A stretch of 64,000 nucleotides of DNA from Clostridia bacterium (GTDB lineage: Bacteria > Bacillota > Clostridia > Oscillospirales > CAG-272), in NCBI GenBank assembly GCA_017472695.1, contig JAFUOQ010000013.1, forward strand, positions 83,945-147,944. The letters run 5' to 3'. The notes beneath the pieces are model-generated. The model was not told the origin of the DNA, did no database searches, and was given only the letters and a program-made list of their open reading frames with translations. The translations under genes and the position numbers were made by a program. Of the stretch, positions 63,629 through 64,000 are shown piece by piece (position 1 is the first letter of the stretch; the number at the start of each line of letters is the position of its first letter).

Positions 63629-64000
63629 TTAAATTTTTGTTTCTATTTCCTTTTTTAATCGTTTTATTATCTTTTTTTCAAGTCTAGAAATATATGATTG
63701 AGATATTCCAAGCATATCTGCTACCTCCTTTTGAGTCTTTTCCTCCTCGCCGTCAAGCCCAAACCTCAACCTAACAATTAATTGCTCTCTCTTTCCAAGC
63801 TTACTAATAGCTTCTGCAATTATTTTACTATCCTCACTTGCTTCAATGTTTTTGTAAACAGAGTCCTCGTCTGTACCTAAAACGTCAGACAATAACAGCT
63901 CATTACCATCCCAATCGGTATTTAATGGCTCATCCATTGAAATTTCAAGTCTTCGATTACAGCTTTTTCGTATATACATTAATATTTCATTTTCGATGCA
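63629..64000 (-). CDS. sigE: sporulation sigma factor SigE, 3' part (cut by window edge)
   Basis: The frame is open to the right edge and encodes the C-terminal 123 residues. [12 protein letters not shown] (region 2 end), [24 protein letters not shown] and region 4 [35 protein letters not shown] match SigE closely; SigK, SigF and SigG differ in the DEPL segment. SigE directs mother-cell transcription after asymmetric division, including yqfC, ylbJ and spoIIID. The ATG at 63979 is internal. The N-terminal pro-sequence and any spoIIGA neighbour lie outside the window. Confidence 0.92.
   Translation of the reverse strand, partial: CIENEILMYIRKSCNRRLEISMDEPLNTDWDGNELLLSDVLGTDEDSVYKNIEASEDSKIIAEAISKLGKREQLIVRLRFGLDGEEEKTQKEVADMLGISQSYISRLEKKIIKRLKKEIETKI

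Noticed and set aside
1-64000. rRNA, tRNA, CRISPR arrays, prophage or insertion sequences
   Set aside because: Looked for and not found; no cloverleaf, spaced repeat array, integrase or transposase motif was seen.

Overview
The window looks like part of the chromosome of an AT-rich, endospore-forming, low-GC Gram-positive bacterium of the class Clostridia, probably a gut or other anaerobic species. Evidence: strong Shine-Dalgarno (SD) sequences of the AGGAGG type, sigma-A promoters of the TTGACA-N17-TATAAT type, a BlaI-type repressor, and sporulation genes (yqfC, yqfD, ylbJ, spoIIID, a ymxH-family gene, a BofC-like gene and the 3' part of sigE). I cannot fix the genus. No rRNA, tRNA, CRISPR array, transposase, integrase or phage gene was recognised; this is mostly core chromosome.

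Layout, positions 1-21900 (mainly + strand): an acyl carrier protein and an orphan BlaI repressor; ispD-ispF (MEP isoprenoid pathway), rpe and a VanZ-like gene; on the minus strand a cysteine-desulfurase-like gene with a DUF3343 partner, mgtE with an unusual leader, and ylbJ; then the conserved run yqfC-yqfD-phoH-ybeY-era-recO-mutS2; rhamnose genes rhaB-rhaA; a PRPP-synthetase-like gene, argS and yebC; and a membrane-anchored XRE regulator.

Positions 21900-40000 (mainly - strand): manA; ylxM-ffh-rpsP-khpA (signal recognition particle and ribosome); a hypoxanthine-DNA glycosylase; spoIIID; galE-galM; a Crp/Fnr regulator heading a three-gene ABC importer (+); a Cys-rich probable spore-surface protein; a gene-poor stretch with mini-ORFs; a small P-loop protein; pgi; a D,D-carboxypeptidase; a Crh-like HPr without the catalytic His; a TspO-like membrane protein; a class A penicillin-binding protein and a BofC-like protein.

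Positions 40000-64000 (- strand): a long run nusB - TsaD-like - xseA - xseB - ispA - tlyA - argR - recN - murB - whiA - dnaE; tsf and rpsB with a structured leader; a ymxH-family gene; an orphan solute-binding lipoprotein with a coiled-coil tail; dgt-dnaG-rpoD (macromolecular synthesis operon); yigZ, hflX, rpmE and partial sigE.

The least expected items are a 25-codon leader ORF with mutually pairing ends in front of mgtE, an apparent AUA start in ylbJ, a Crh-like HPr (His15 replaced, Ser46 kept), a sigma-K-like promoter before the Cys-rich protein, a cluster of SD-preceded mini-ORFs ending in a strong terminator near 32.83-33.11 kb, and a 342-bp non-coding block bounded by 15-bp inverted repeats.
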